A stretch of 64,000 nt of DNA from positions 22,825,579 through 22,889,578 of the forward strand of contig NC_079517.1 of the NCBI RefSeq assembly GCF_000801105.2. Reading direction: 5' to 3'. The DNA comes from Raphanus sativus (Eukaryota > Streptophyta > Magnoliopsida > Brassicales > Brassicaceae). Within the stretch, counting starts at the first letter, position 1, and the number at the start of each line of letters is the position of its first letter. The position numbers were made by a program, and so were the translations under genes. Below the pieces are notes generated by a model. It did not search any database. It had not been told where the DNA came from and worked only from the letters and a program-made list of their open reading frames with translations. Positions 46,096-57,500 of this stretch are shown here, one piece after another.

Positions 46096-46940
46096 GCCCA
46101 GAAAACTTACGTGTAAGTCTTCTGGCTGTAGAAGACTTACGGGTAAGTCTTCTGCTCAAATGGACGACTTACTTGTAAGTCGTCCATTTTTGTTTGTTAA
46201 AGAAAATCTCGAGAGTACCCGAGACGACTTACTTGTAAGTCGTCTAGGATAATCATGTTAATTTTGCATTTGACCGAATTGTATCAGAAATTTGACTTTT
46301 CCTGGTCGACTTACTTGTAAGTCGTCTCTTGCAAAACAAAAGAATAAATATTTTATTAAAGCTAGACGACTTCCAGGTAAGTAGTCTCAGGTTAATTTTG
46401 CAATTGGAAAATAAAACTTAAATATTTAATGTTTTCCAGACGATTTACACAGAAGTCTTCTGGCTGGACGACTTACTTGAAAGTCATCCAGGATAAGCAA
46501 AGTCGTCCATGATTTTATTTTAAGATTCTGGTCAAACCTTACTTATCGTGGACGACTTTCCCGTAAGTCCTCTAAAATGACGACTTCCAAGTAAGTCGTC
46601 TGAAAAAATTTAAATATTTTAGTTTTATTTTGCAATTGCAAACTAACCTGAGGCGACTTACAAGTAAGTCATCTAGCTTTCATAAAATATTTTTTTTTGT
46701 TTTCCCAGAGACGACTTACCATTAAGTCGTCCAGAAAAAGTTAAATATCAGACACAATTCTGTCAAATGCAAAACTAACCCATTTATCCAAAACGACTTA
46801 CAAGTAAGTCATCTCGGGTACTCTTGAGGTTTTTTTTAACAAACAAAAATGGACGACTTACTAAGAACAAATTTAAAAGTCAATTGCAAAAATGACCTAC
46901 CAGATGACATACTAGTAAGTCGTCCAGACGACTTACTTGG
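46096..46940. repeat. Subterminal cluster of short palindromes
   Basis: At least ten copies of GACTTACTTGTAAGTC or close variants, each a near-perfect palindrome inside a longer GACGACTT...AAGTCGTC frame, spaced about 40-80 bp (for example near 46163, 46222 and 46307). A smaller cluster with changed bases lies at 49486-49625. No frame uses them. Confidence 0.8.
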
Positions 46941-47191
46941 TTCTCGTCTACGTCAATGTTTAGTAAACTTTCATTTTCTCTAAAACTATAAATTTTTTAA
47001 CATTTTCTTATTAATTCATGTATATTAATCAATATTAGGATTATTGAATGAAATTTATAACATAATTGGTGATATTTATGAGATTACCAACATTCATGTT
47101 AATCAAAGTTTCTAGCTAATGTATTTTTAACTCATACGCGTTCTATGTCTGCTAATGTCTTTGTAATGTGTTTTATTTTGAATTTTTGTAG

Positions 47192-49485
47192 ATGATGCGT
47201 CAGTTACTTGCAGTGTATGGAGAATGGTTGTTGAAAGATGGCTGTTGGGATTTTTTGGTCTATAATTAAAAAGGAGCGAGAATGTATTTTTTGAGTGAAG
47301 GTTCGACACATGCTGAACTTCTTGCAATGGCTCAAGAAGATTATAAACTAGACATGAGCACATAGTCTGTGGGGTTAACCTACTCATTACCATAAGCAAT
47401 GATGCAACATATGGCTACATACACTCTTCCTATTCATGTTACAAGTGATATACAATTTCGAAACTTTCTCGAGATAACCAAAACACATGGAGTACGACTT
47501 TGTGTATCAAGCCGTAGCAAGATGAGAATGATTTCAGAGGAAAGGGAAGAAGAAGATGAAGGTGATGAAGATGATGAAGGTGATGAAGCTGATGAATGTT
47601 TTGAAGATGATGATGATGATTTGGTTGAAGATAAAAATCATGATGGGGAGGAGGATGATGAGGAGGAGGATGATGAGGAGGAGGATGATGGGAGGATGAT
47701 GATGGAGAGGAGGATGCTGATATCTCTGATGTTGCTGAAGCGGTCGAGGATGGTGAGGATTACAGTGTTTATAGAAAGGTTAAAGATGAGGATGAGGAAG
47801 AATATGATGATATGTGTTTTGAAGATTTTGAAAGAGACATATGTTAGTGAAGGAGGAAGATCGAATGGTAACAATATCTATGTTAACCAGAATTTTGTTA
47901 GCAGGGACAGCACTGGTTTCAGAGCTACGGTTGATAGCATTCAACGCAAACTCTCCTTGTGGTAACATGCCGTGTTAATTGTTGTGGATGGAAGATCAGA
48001 GCGAGTGTGAAACATGGGACAAACACGTTTTGGGTAACAAAGTATGTGGAAACTCATACATACTCTATGTCAGACCGAATCGCTCAGCAGAGACACTGTA
48101 TTCCGAAGTATGTTGGTAGGCTTTTCATTGATCGGGTTGGAATCATTGATGGGTTAAATCCGCCGCATATCACTGATGCAATGAAGAACATGTTTGGCAT
48201 GACACTTGATTACAGCACTTCATACAAAGCTTTGTTATATGCGCAAGAATTGGTGAGAGGATCAGCAGAAGATGGGTATTCGCGACTGCCATCATATCTG
48301 GAGCAAATTTCATCAGCATATCCAGATTTTATCACGGATATAGAACTTTATTATGAGAATAATTTTAAGTATTTATTTATCTCTTTTGGAGCTTCTATCA
48401 AAGGTTTTAAGTATCAGAGAAGGGTGATTGTGGTGGATGAGACTCACCTAAGTGGAAAGTATGGTGTTATGTTAGTTGTAACCACACAAGATGGTAATTT
48501 TTGGATATTTCCATTGGTTTTGGGATTGTAGATGCTGAAGATGAAAATTCTTGGAAATGGTTTTTCATAAAACTGGCGAATTGTGTATAGAAAGCTCTGG
48601 TGATAGTATCCGACCGACACACGGCAATTAAAAGTGCGTGTGAGAAGGTGTTTTCTTGGGCAACCCGAGGAATATGTTATTATCACCTTCAATAGAAAAT
48701 TGTCAAAAAGTATAAAGGGAAGCATCTCTTGTACTTGGTGAAAAGTGTTGCTTATACTCATACGGTTTCAGATTCTGACCGATACATGGATGAGATACAG
48801 AGTGCGAACCCGGACCTTGCAACATATTTGGAGAATGCCGACATCAGCCTATGGTCAAGGGTTTATTGTCAGGGAGACATGTACAACATAAAAACGAGCA
48901 ACATCGCTAAATCTATTAATTCCGCACTGAAGCGAGCTAGAGGATTTCCGATTCAGTTCCTTTTGGAGTTCATAAGGGAGAAGCTATGAAGGTGGTTTTG
49001 GAAAAGGAGAGAAGATGCTTTGAGTCTCCCAACTCAACATAGCGGATAAGATGAGGGTCCAACCAATTGATGGATGATGGTTCTTTGTGAAATGTGACAA
49101 AATGGACTGTGTGGTTGATTTGGAACATGGAAAGTGTGATTGTGGTGTCTATGCAGTCGAGAGTAAACCTTCCTCTCATGCTATATCAGCTGGAACATAT
49201 GTTCGTTTGCATGTCTCCACACTTGTATGTCCAGTGTACTGAAAGGATTATTTGTTTGCAGGTGACTCAGAGAATATATTTCTTTGTGTTGGACAACAAT
49301 TTGAGGCACGCACATGCTTTCCTCCGGAAAAAAAGCGTGGTCCGGGGAGACAGAAGAAATCAAGATGGCAATCTTGGTTGGAGCTATCTAGGATGAGAGG
49401 ACGCAAACCCCGGAAGCAGCACATGGTTTATAGATGCTCAAAATGCAAAGTAACTGGCCATACACGTCAACAATGTAAGAACTGA
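47192..49485 (+). pseudogene. MULE transposase, broken
   Basis: Coding starts after a splice-acceptor-like TTTTGTAG at an ATG (47192). The N-terminal MULE region (STHAELLAMAQEDYKL, IHVTSDIQFRNFLEITKTH) has stops at 47267, 47363 and 47393, and is followed by a long Asp/Glu tract (about 47535-47700). The DDE core begins after a frameshift near 47960; its first Asp is in VVDETHLSGKYG, and the second in VSDRHTAIKSA after further breaks (frameshift near 48525, stops near 48588 and 48693). The place of the usual Glu reads IAKSINSALK, so Glu is Lys. A SWIM-like Cys/His part (about 49099-49190) and a C-terminal CCHC knuckle (CSKCKVTGHTRQQC, near 49435-49476) end it. No functional protein is possible. 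Confidence 0.85.
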
Positions 49486-49625
49486 CGTGGACGACCTTCA
49501 AATTAGTCATCCAGAAGACCTACTCGTTACTCGTCCAGGGTTAAGTCTTCCAGACGACCTTCAAGTTAGTCGTCCAGGGATTGTCTTCCAGACGACCTTC
49601 AAGTTAGTCGTCCAGATGACTTAAC
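49486..49625. repeat. Second palindrome-type repeat cluster of the MULE
   Basis: Several copies of CGACCTTCAA(A/G)TTAGTCGTCC or close variants, related to the cluster at 46096-46940 but with altered bases. Confidence 0.7.
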
Positions 49626-49894
49626 TAGTGTCTTCGATTCTATATATCTGCTTATCTCTTTTGTCTTATGAACTTATCTGTGTCAACTTCTTTGTATTAA
49701 GAATTTATGTGTTATGGGTTATGAAGTTTTTATTTTAATCGTCAAATCCAACATTAGATTATCTGAAAGGAGGATAGGTTAAAAAACGTCATCCTATCCT
49801 GACCTTGTTAACGTAGCCTAATCTATCATACATCAGCACACAAAATCATCAAGTTCAAATACACACATCCTACAAGTTCAAACTACACATCATC

Positions 49895-50470
49895 CTATGC
49901 TGACCCTGTGTATCTCCCTTCATACGTTCCCATATTCTCATCATTGTCCTCGTTCTCTTTCTTTTGCTGGCCAGGAAGCTCTTTAAATATATACACCGCC
50001 ATCTTATCCCTCATAGCCTTCCCGTTCCTAGTAGCATAGTCTTTTTGAAGAAATGGCATCCCATGATCATGGCATTCAAAGTACTTTAGAGTGTACACGC
50101 CACAATCACCAGATCAGCATTGAGGTACTCCACTGGTCGGTCTCTCATATGTGTATGGCTCCAGAGTGTGTTGGACACGTTGTTCGTCAGAGGTAGAAAA
50201 CTCAACAAGCAGATAAGGGATCATGTGGACATGTGGAGAAAAGGCTCCATTATCTTATCGAGTTCTTCATGGGAGATATGGTCCCAAATGATGTCCCGAC
50301 GATTATGTGCCTCTTAGGGATCGATATCCAAATAGAAAACCAATGATTGTTCTTGTAGTTTACTGGCGCATAGATATCATCCACATCCACTCCCCAAACT
50401 TTATTAGATTCGCAAAATGTTGGTACAGTGCTTGCAAAATAATTTCACGCTCCACCAGGGAGTCTTCTTC
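49895..50470 (-). pseudogene. Ulp1-like cysteine protease (peptidase C48), broken
   Basis: A SUMO-protease-type domain carried by the MULE. On the minus strand the frames contain VDDIYAPVNYKNNHWFSIWI with the catalytic His (codon 50344-50346), a following IPKRHIIV where the catalytic Asp region belongs, and DCGVYTLKYFECH with the catalytic Cys (codon 50102-50104). The C-terminal part (KDYATRNGKAMRDKMAVYIF) is typical of plant transposon Ulp1 genes. Frameshifts and a stop near 50120 separate the parts. Part of an N-terminal region may extend to about 50560. It would cut SUMO-like modifiers if intact. Confidence 0.75.
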
Positions 50471-50842
50471 CTAAACCTATGTGATTGGGCTCCGAGTTCT
50501 TAAAATCACAGTAGTTGCTTCTCCAATGCCGAGAAAATAAATGATCAATGAATCACAATCTGTCGCTCCTGAAATGTCGTGGATTAGCCTAGTACCTCTG
50601 CCTCAGCACATTAATAAAAACATCCATATGCTGCATAGAGAACAATACAAGTCAGAAGACTTAACAAATCCAGAAAACTTATGGGGTTATAGACGTAAAA
50701 ACAAATTAGGTTCTTTTGTTTGGTCACAAGGAGCTGATTGTATTTTCAATAGGCTTTTGAGTTACTTTTGCATTTGATTCAAGTTTGAGTACAATTTTGC
50801 AATTAAAATCAAGTTTTGAGTCATATTTGGCAATTTTCCCTA

Positions 50843-51791
50843 ATAAATATACATAATAAAAGTATAATATATATATATATATATATGTTAATATCATTTA
50901 AATTTAATTATACATCATATATATAAATAAGATTGATTTTTTAATATATTTATCCTAAAATGATTGCGAACAAAGAGGAGTGATCGTTTAATTTATATGC
51001 GAACACCAATTTATTACATAATAGTAACTAATTATTATTCATTTAATATATAATTATTATTTTTTTATTTCATAAAATGCAGAAAAACATAAATATGTAA
51101 TAAATATAAAATATTTATTCTCACAAGACGCAGATCTTAACCTAAGTATTTATCTCTTTAATAGTTTTAAATCTTAAACATTTTCTAAATATCAGACCAA
51201 AACAATAGAACAAAATGAGAATAAACTTCAAAATCAATATTTATATCAAGCAATAACCAAAATGAAAAACGACATAAAAAGAGAAAATTATTGAGACATA
51301 TAAAGGATTGGCACGTGAACATAAACTTCTTATAACCATAATTAAATTTTAAATTGCTAAATCATGATATAAAACTGAGTTGACATAGTTTCATTGTAAC
51401 CAAATACTACACCTGAAATTCTTCGGCCTAAACTTTAGGTTCTTATGCGATAAGTGATTTTTGACCTAAAATATTTTTAAAAATGAGATCAGCTCCTCAG
51501 TAAACAAACTATGTAATTAACAATTTAAAAAAAAATTATTAAGAGCCAAAAATATTAATTCGATTAAGAATATAAATTTTATTTTTTCATACAATATTTT
51601 TAAATAATTTTCATATAAATTCACCATGCGCTAGGCATAGGTCTTATCCTAGTTTTATGTAAATAAAAAGATTTCGTCATTAAATTCACCTTACATACAG
51701 CCACGGATCATCCAAATTCAGCAATGAAAAGAAAATTAATTTAATTTATCACTCAATGATCTTGAAATGATCTTATTATGCATCTTGTTAG
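50843..51791. other. AT-rich spacer with a TA microsatellite
   Basis: No gene is seen. A (TA)n run lies at about 50868-50886. Confidence 0.6.
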
Positions 51792-52950
51792 TGATATCAC
51801 TCAAATTATCATAAGGAGTGAATTAATCTTTCAAATAAGAGGTTCAGTTCTAGTACTTAGGGATCAAGTTCACAAGGAGCGTGGGCACACAATAAACTCA
51901 ATCAATCACAATTAAGCGAAGTAAATAGATAATAAAATAGTAAATTAAGAAAAGTTGTTGAATAAGGTAGTTGTTCAGTAAATTGATGAGTTGTTTCATG
52001 GAACGATGGTTGCTAAACCAATTGTTTCTATTCATGATTATAATAGTATAGAGGCTAAAGTTGTATGCATGATATTCTAGAACTCAAACTAAGTAATAAT
52101 CTATCAACTTCCGTTTGTTTAGATCATTTATTGTCTAGATCTAAGATCTCAACTGTCGTTTGTTGAACTTGAGAAAGTATCAATCGATACTATATATTGA
52201 GTGCCGATCGATATACCTTTAAAAACGTTGATCGATACACCGATAGGATTGTCAATCAATATTTCTTCTAGTAAGCTTTAGCGAATGAGTTTGATGTGTT
52301 CACTAGGTTAACTAAATCAGCTGTTGCATGTTTCTAACAATCATAGTTCAATTATAATCAATTCAGGTAAAATACCAAGTTCTTGCATGCGCTTAATTAT
52401 CTAATATCAGGGTTCTAGTTAGAAACACTAGAACACAAGACTATGATTCTCTGCACAAACCTATTTGAACCCTAAATCTAACAGGTGGATCTATTCACAC
52501 ATGATAGTTGTCACTAAAAATCATAGAAATAATAGATATAAAATAGAAAGCAATATGAAAACCAAAGGAGTTCCAAGAGGATTCTGAAGGAGTTCATCTA
52601 TTTTCTCCTAACCTAAGAGAAAACCTAAAACAATAGAATAAAAAGCATAACGTAGACAATGGCTTTGAAATCACATAAGTAAGGTTTAAAGTCGGCCAGC
52701 GGCAATATGGTAATTTGCAGTGCTTTCTGGGCTTAAGTCGGTCTTGAAATGTACTTGACCTGCATTCTGGGATCATCGTCGATCGACACCAAAGGTGCAC
52801 CGTCGATCGACGTTCCTTCATCCCCTTGACAACTTTATCTCGCGAGGCAGACAAACCATTCTTGAGTAAAACATGCATAACTACTGCTATAGGACTCTGA
52901 TTGACCTCTAACCGGTGGAATTGGAAAGTTAACTTAAAAATATATCTTGT
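51792..52950 (-). mobile_element. Athila-type LTR (minus strand)
   Basis: Begins TGATATCACTCAAATTATC and continues with a block (CTTTCAAATAAGAGGTTCAG, then TAGTACTTAGGGATC) that matches the start of the LTR at 63908 and, less closely, the solo LTR at 18448. TCGATCGA-type motifs occur at 52199-52260 and 52778-52812. It matches the fragment at 4186-4640 in reverse complement. The right end is not certain; no PBS or internal region follows, so it is probably a solo LTR. Confidence 0.7.
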
Positions 52951-53920
52951 GTCAAAATATGGGCAAACTCTAACGGTGGTAATAACTCAAAGCTATATTT
53001 TGTTCTACCTGAGTACCATTATTTATATTATTCACTTCTTTGGATTATGTGGACTACTTCGAAACAAAATTATAATATATTTCCAAAAAAACCACCGGAA
53101 ATCATTACCGGCTTACTTTCTAAACATATCTATTTTATTAAAACAGAAACGTAATTTATTGATAAATGTTATGTTCAATTATATATATTTTTAAGAGGTT
53201 ATTTTGTCAAACTAAATTAATATTAAATACAAATATAATAATAATAAACTTAAATATAAAATTAACTTTTTAAAGAAAAGGTTAAAACAAAAAAATATAC
53301 CCATCTATTGAAAGAACCAATTAGAATCGAGTTATTTAGGTAAGGCTCGAACTTTGATGCTTCATTCCAAATCAACATCATTTTCGAAGAGTATAAAATT
53401 ATCACAATTCTTATTATAAAATAATTTCGTAAAAAGAGTAATTCTATATTCATACTGTATAGGAACTAAATTGAAATAGAAGGTATTGCTTCTACTCTTT
53501 GTAATCTTAAAATTAAAAAATTACGAAATGGAAAACAAGGAGGAAAAGGAGTACACAAAAGAAGAAGTAAATGTAGTTTTATTGAAACACACAACAGTAA
53601 AAAAATAATTTACCCCTTTGAGTCTTTTGATTTTAAAGTGAAATATTACAAACTAATTTTCTCCTAAAATATACATATCGACAACAGAAAAGGTTCTTGA
53701 CTTAAAAACTTTAATGGAAGGAGTAAAGTAAGAGGGAGGACATGCTTTTAAAGGTATAAAGGGGTTGATTTGCTGCAGTAGTGTGTGGTTGTTGAATTGG
53801 TACCATTCGATTTAAGCTACTCTTGATTTATCTATTTTACTAATGTTGTATGCACCCACTCTTTCTTTGCTTTTATTAGCCTAACAACGAAGTATCCATG
53901 TTAAAATGATATATTGATTT
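52951..53920. other. AT-rich spacer, no gene seen
   Basis: Short AT-rich frames only. The copia insertion at 53926 is the only event of note. Confidence 0.55.
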
Positions 53921-53936
53921 GTGAATGTTGGGATTC

Positions 53937-53996
53937 GAGACTAAGTCAGAGACTACCTCAGAGACTATGTCAGCGAATACTTCAGGGACTTCGTCA
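53937..53996 (+). repeat. Five tandem 12-mers in the LTR U3
   Basis: GAGACTAAGTCA, GAGACTACCTCA, GAGACTATGTCA, GCGAATACTTCA and GGGACTTCGTCA follow each other directly. The same block is in the 3' LTR at about 58681-58740. The units look like a diverged U3 enhancer-type repeat. Confidence 0.85.
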
Positions 53997-54232
53997 GTCA
54001 AGATTTGGTGATGGAAATCAAACAAGATCGCATAACTTAAACCAAGACAAGGATGTCATATTAGGAAAAGGAAATATCACTTTATTGAAGGTGATATGTT
54101 CCTGGAAATATTACTTCTCATGGAGTTATGGAAGTTGCAAGTATTTTGGAATATTTCCTAATAAGTTTATGGAAAGGGGCGAATGCCCTAATCCAACTAG
54201 GTTAAATGTAATAAACTCCTACTATATAAGAG

Positions 54233-54239
54233 GAGCTCG
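54233..54239 (+). promoter_or_regulatory. TATA box in the copia LTR
   Basis: TATATAA followed by GAGGAGC and a pyrimidine-rich CTCTTCTCTCTAAG that suits a transcription start about 25-30 bp downstream. The 3' LTR has the same at 58967-58973. Confidence 0.7.
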
Positions 54240-54556
54240 TGTGCACTCTTCTCTCTAAGTCTTTGTAACGATCTGTGCAAGAAAGACCTAGCTTGGTTGT
54301 AAGCTTTGGTTGTGAGAGAGAGAGAGGTACTATATCTTGTACTTGAGATTATAGTGATTTGCCTCATTGCCAGGCCCCAGGGACGTAACCACATTTAGGT
54401 GAACCCTGGGATATCAAATTCTTGTGTCTATCTTCTATAATTCCGTGTTCTTCTTCTGTTCTCCATAGATCTACAAACTCATACTTTCTAACGTACTACG
54501 ACAAGTGCATCAGAGAGTGCTTCAGCGAGTTTGTGTGGTGAGTTTTCCCAACAAAG

Positions 54557-54568
54557 TGGTATCAGAGC
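54557..54568 (+). promoter_or_regulatory. Copia primer-binding site, initiator tRNA-Met
   Basis: TGGTATCAGAGC three bases after the LTR. Confidence 0.95.
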
Positions 54569-54585
54569 CTTAGGTGGTGTTCTCA

Positions 54586-57500
54586 ATGTCTACTAAAGTA
54601 AGGATTGAGGTGGAGCGGTTCGATGGGAAGGGAGACTTCTCGTTGTGGAAGAAGAGGATGCTTGCGCATCTGTCTGTCCTTGGTTTAAAGGATGTATTAG
54701 AAGAGTCCGAGTCACCTTCTGTCTCAGCTAGGAAGAAGGATGAAGACGAGGATGTTTACAAAGAGCGGTTAGAGAAAGAGGAAGCTGAAAGGCTTGAAAG
54801 ATCAGAGAAGGCGATGAATCTGATCATTCTCAATGTTGGGGATCATGTGTTAAGGAAGATCGAGTTGTGTACTACAGCTGCTTCTACATGGTCTACACTG
54901 GAGAGGTTATATCTCTCAAAGACTCTACCGAATAGAATTCACTTGCAGCACAAGTTCTATACCTTCAAGATGGTTGATACTCGGAGTATGGATGAGAATA
55001 TCGATGACTTCTTGAAGATTGTCTCTCACCTGTCAAGCGTGAATGTAACTGTGTCAGAGGAGGTACAAGCGATTCTGCTCCTGAACTCGCTTCCTTCACG
55101 GTTCAACTCTCTCAAGGAAACGCTTAAGTACGGCAAGGATACATTGTCGTTGGAAGAGGTGACAAGTGCAGCAAGGTCTAAAGATCAGGATTTGAAATCT
55201 TCTTCGGCTTCACATGATATTGGTGAAGGTCATTATGCTAGAGGAAGAACTGAGAAGAAGGATCCTGTGAGGAATAACAAGGGCAAGTCTAGATCGATCT
55301 CAGGGTCTAGGATAACTTGCTGGTTCTGCAAGAAGCAGGGACACACCAAAAGGGAGTGTTATGCATACAAGAAGAAGTATGGCAGAGATGAAGAAGAAGG
55401 TGAGGCAGCGGTTGTGATAGATCCTGATTCAGACGATGATGCACTTTCGGTAGGAGATAAGTGGCATCATGATAAGTGGGTGATTGATTCTGGATGTTCC
55501 TACCATATGACGTGTAGGAGGGATTGGTTTCACATGTTTCAAGAGCTGACTTCAGGACAAGTTCTTCTTGGTAATGATTGCGCGGTTGGAGTGCAAGGGA
55601 TTGGTACAATCAACATCAAAGCTTATGGAGGTTCGGTTAAGACACTCACGAATGTCAGGTATATTCCGGAATTAAGAAGGAACTTGATATCCACGGGAAC
55701 CTTGGATTTATTGGGCTTTGAGCACAGTGGTGGACATGGGAAGACTAGGTTTTACAAGCATGGTAAGCTAGCACTTCAGGGAACCTTGTCCGGGTCATTG
55801 TACCTGTTAGATGGTGAGACTGTGTCAGGTGAAGTAAACTGCAGTGTCAAGAAGAAACCATCTAAGGATGAGACAGTCTTGTGGCATAGACGTCTTGGGC
55901 ACATGAGCATGAAGAATCTACAGATTCTAGCCCAGAAAGGGGTGATCGATAAGAGGAGGATTGGTGATTTGGATTTCTGTGAGAGCTGTGTGATGGGGAA
56001 GCAGAAGAGAGTAAGCTTGAGCATCGGGAAACATGATACAGGTGAAGCTCTCAAGTATGTACATGCTGATTTATGGGGATCTCCAAGTGTGACACCAAGT
56101 CTGTCAGGGAAGCAATACTTCCTGTCTATTATCGATGATTACACAAGGAAGGTCTGGATATATTTCTTAGCTACTAAAGGAGAAGCCTTTAGTAAATTCT
56201 GTGAATGGAAGAAGCTGGTCGAGAATCAAGTCAAGAAGAAGGTGTGTTGTCTTAGAACAGACAATGGACTTGAATTCTGCAACACAGAGTTTGACAGCTT
56301 CTGTAAGCAACATGGAATCAAGAGACATATGACTTGTGCATATACACCACAGCAGAACGGTGTAGCTGAACGTATGAACAGGACTCTGATGGAAAAGGTG
56401 AGATGTTTTCTGGTTGAGTCGGGTCTAGAGGAAAAATTCTGGGCTGAAGCAGTATCTACGTCAGCATATGTGACAAACAGGAGTCCATCTTCTGCCATAG
56501 ATGGGAACATTCCGGAGGAACTTTGGTTGGGCAAGAAGCCCGGTTATCTGCACCTGAGAAGATTTGGATCAGTGGTTTACGTCCATGCAGATCAAGGAAA
56601 GCTCAAGGCCAGAGCTAAAAAGGGAATCTTCATAAGTTATCCAGTGGGTGTGAAAGGATACAAGGTTTGGCTTCTTGATGAGGAGAAGTGTGTTATAAGC
56701 AGGAATGTGGTATTTACAGAAGATAAAGTCTACAAGGATTTGGATGTCTGCAAGAAGAAAGCAGATGTCACAGAGGAGCTAAGAAATCAGACGGTGCTGG
56801 AAAATACAGCAGGATCTGCGTCAGGACCGGAAGTTGATACTTCAGGTGGAGCTGTTGAAGAAACAGTTGAGTCAGCTGGTGACGTAGGTGACAAACAAGG
56901 TGAAAGTCTTGAAGGATATCAGCTAGCAAGAGATAGAGTTCGGAGAAGAATAGTGCCACCTGCACGGTACTCCGACTCAGATGATGTAGCAGCGTTTGCA
57001 CTATATGTAGCTGATGATGTATGTGCTGAAGAACCTCAAGACTATCATGGAGCGATGAACAGCGAAGAGCGAAAGCAGTGGGCTGAAGCATGTGGTGAAG
57101 AGATGACTTCACTGGATAAGAACCAAACCTGGAAGCTTGTGAGAAGGCCTAGTAAGCGTAAGGTGATAGGCTGCAAGTGGGTCTTTAAGTTGAAGCCCGG
57201 CATACCTGGTGTTGAGAAGCCTAGATTCAAGGCTCGGTTAGTTGCTAAGGGATACTCTCAGAGGGAGGGTATTGATTATCAAGATGTGTTTTCACCCGTC
57301 GTGAAGCATGTATCCATAAGGTTCTTGTTGTCAATTACAGTGAATCAGGATTTGGAGCTTGAGCAACTTGATGTAAAGACTGTGTTTCTTCATGGTACAC
57401 TTGAAGAAGAGATTTACATGGAGCAACCAGAGGGATTTCAGGTTAAAGGGAAAGAGGATCACGTCTGTCTACTTCAGAAGGCTCTTTATGGACTAAAGCA

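Larger units (their letters stand above)
45590..50842. mobile_element. Decayed Mutator-like element (MULE) with transposase and Ulp1-like genes
   Basis: The ends share a loose inverted repeat: GGGTTTTTGCAAAATTGACT then CAAAAC on the left and, on the other strand at the right, GGGAAAATTGCCAAATATGA then CTCAAAAC. Inside are a MULE transposase relic on the plus strand (47192-49485) and a Ulp1-type protease relic on the minus strand (49895-50470). Families of short GACGACTT palindromes flank the coding parts. I found no clear 9-bp target duplication, so the borders are approximate. MULEs that carry Ulp1-like genes are known in Brassicaceae (the Kaonashi group). Confidence 0.7.
53926..54553 (+). 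repeat. 5' LTR of the complete copia element
   Basis: 628 bp. Near its start it contains five tandem 12-mers (53937-53996), and a TATA box at 54233-54239. Confidence 0.95.

Noticed and set aside
47638..47874. Minus-strand frame with poly-Ser
   Set aside because: It is the antisense of the GA-rich acidic tract of the transposase.
53262..53453. 63-codon minus-strand frame
   Set aside because: AT-rich, no domain; expected by chance in AT-rich spacer.
54574..54588. GTG start at 54574 for Gag-Pol
   Set aside because: An ATG lies 12 bases downstream at 54586, which is a normal plant start.
55307..57230. Several minus-strand frames inside the copia Gag-Pol
   Set aside because: Shadows of the intact plus-strand frame; no motifs.
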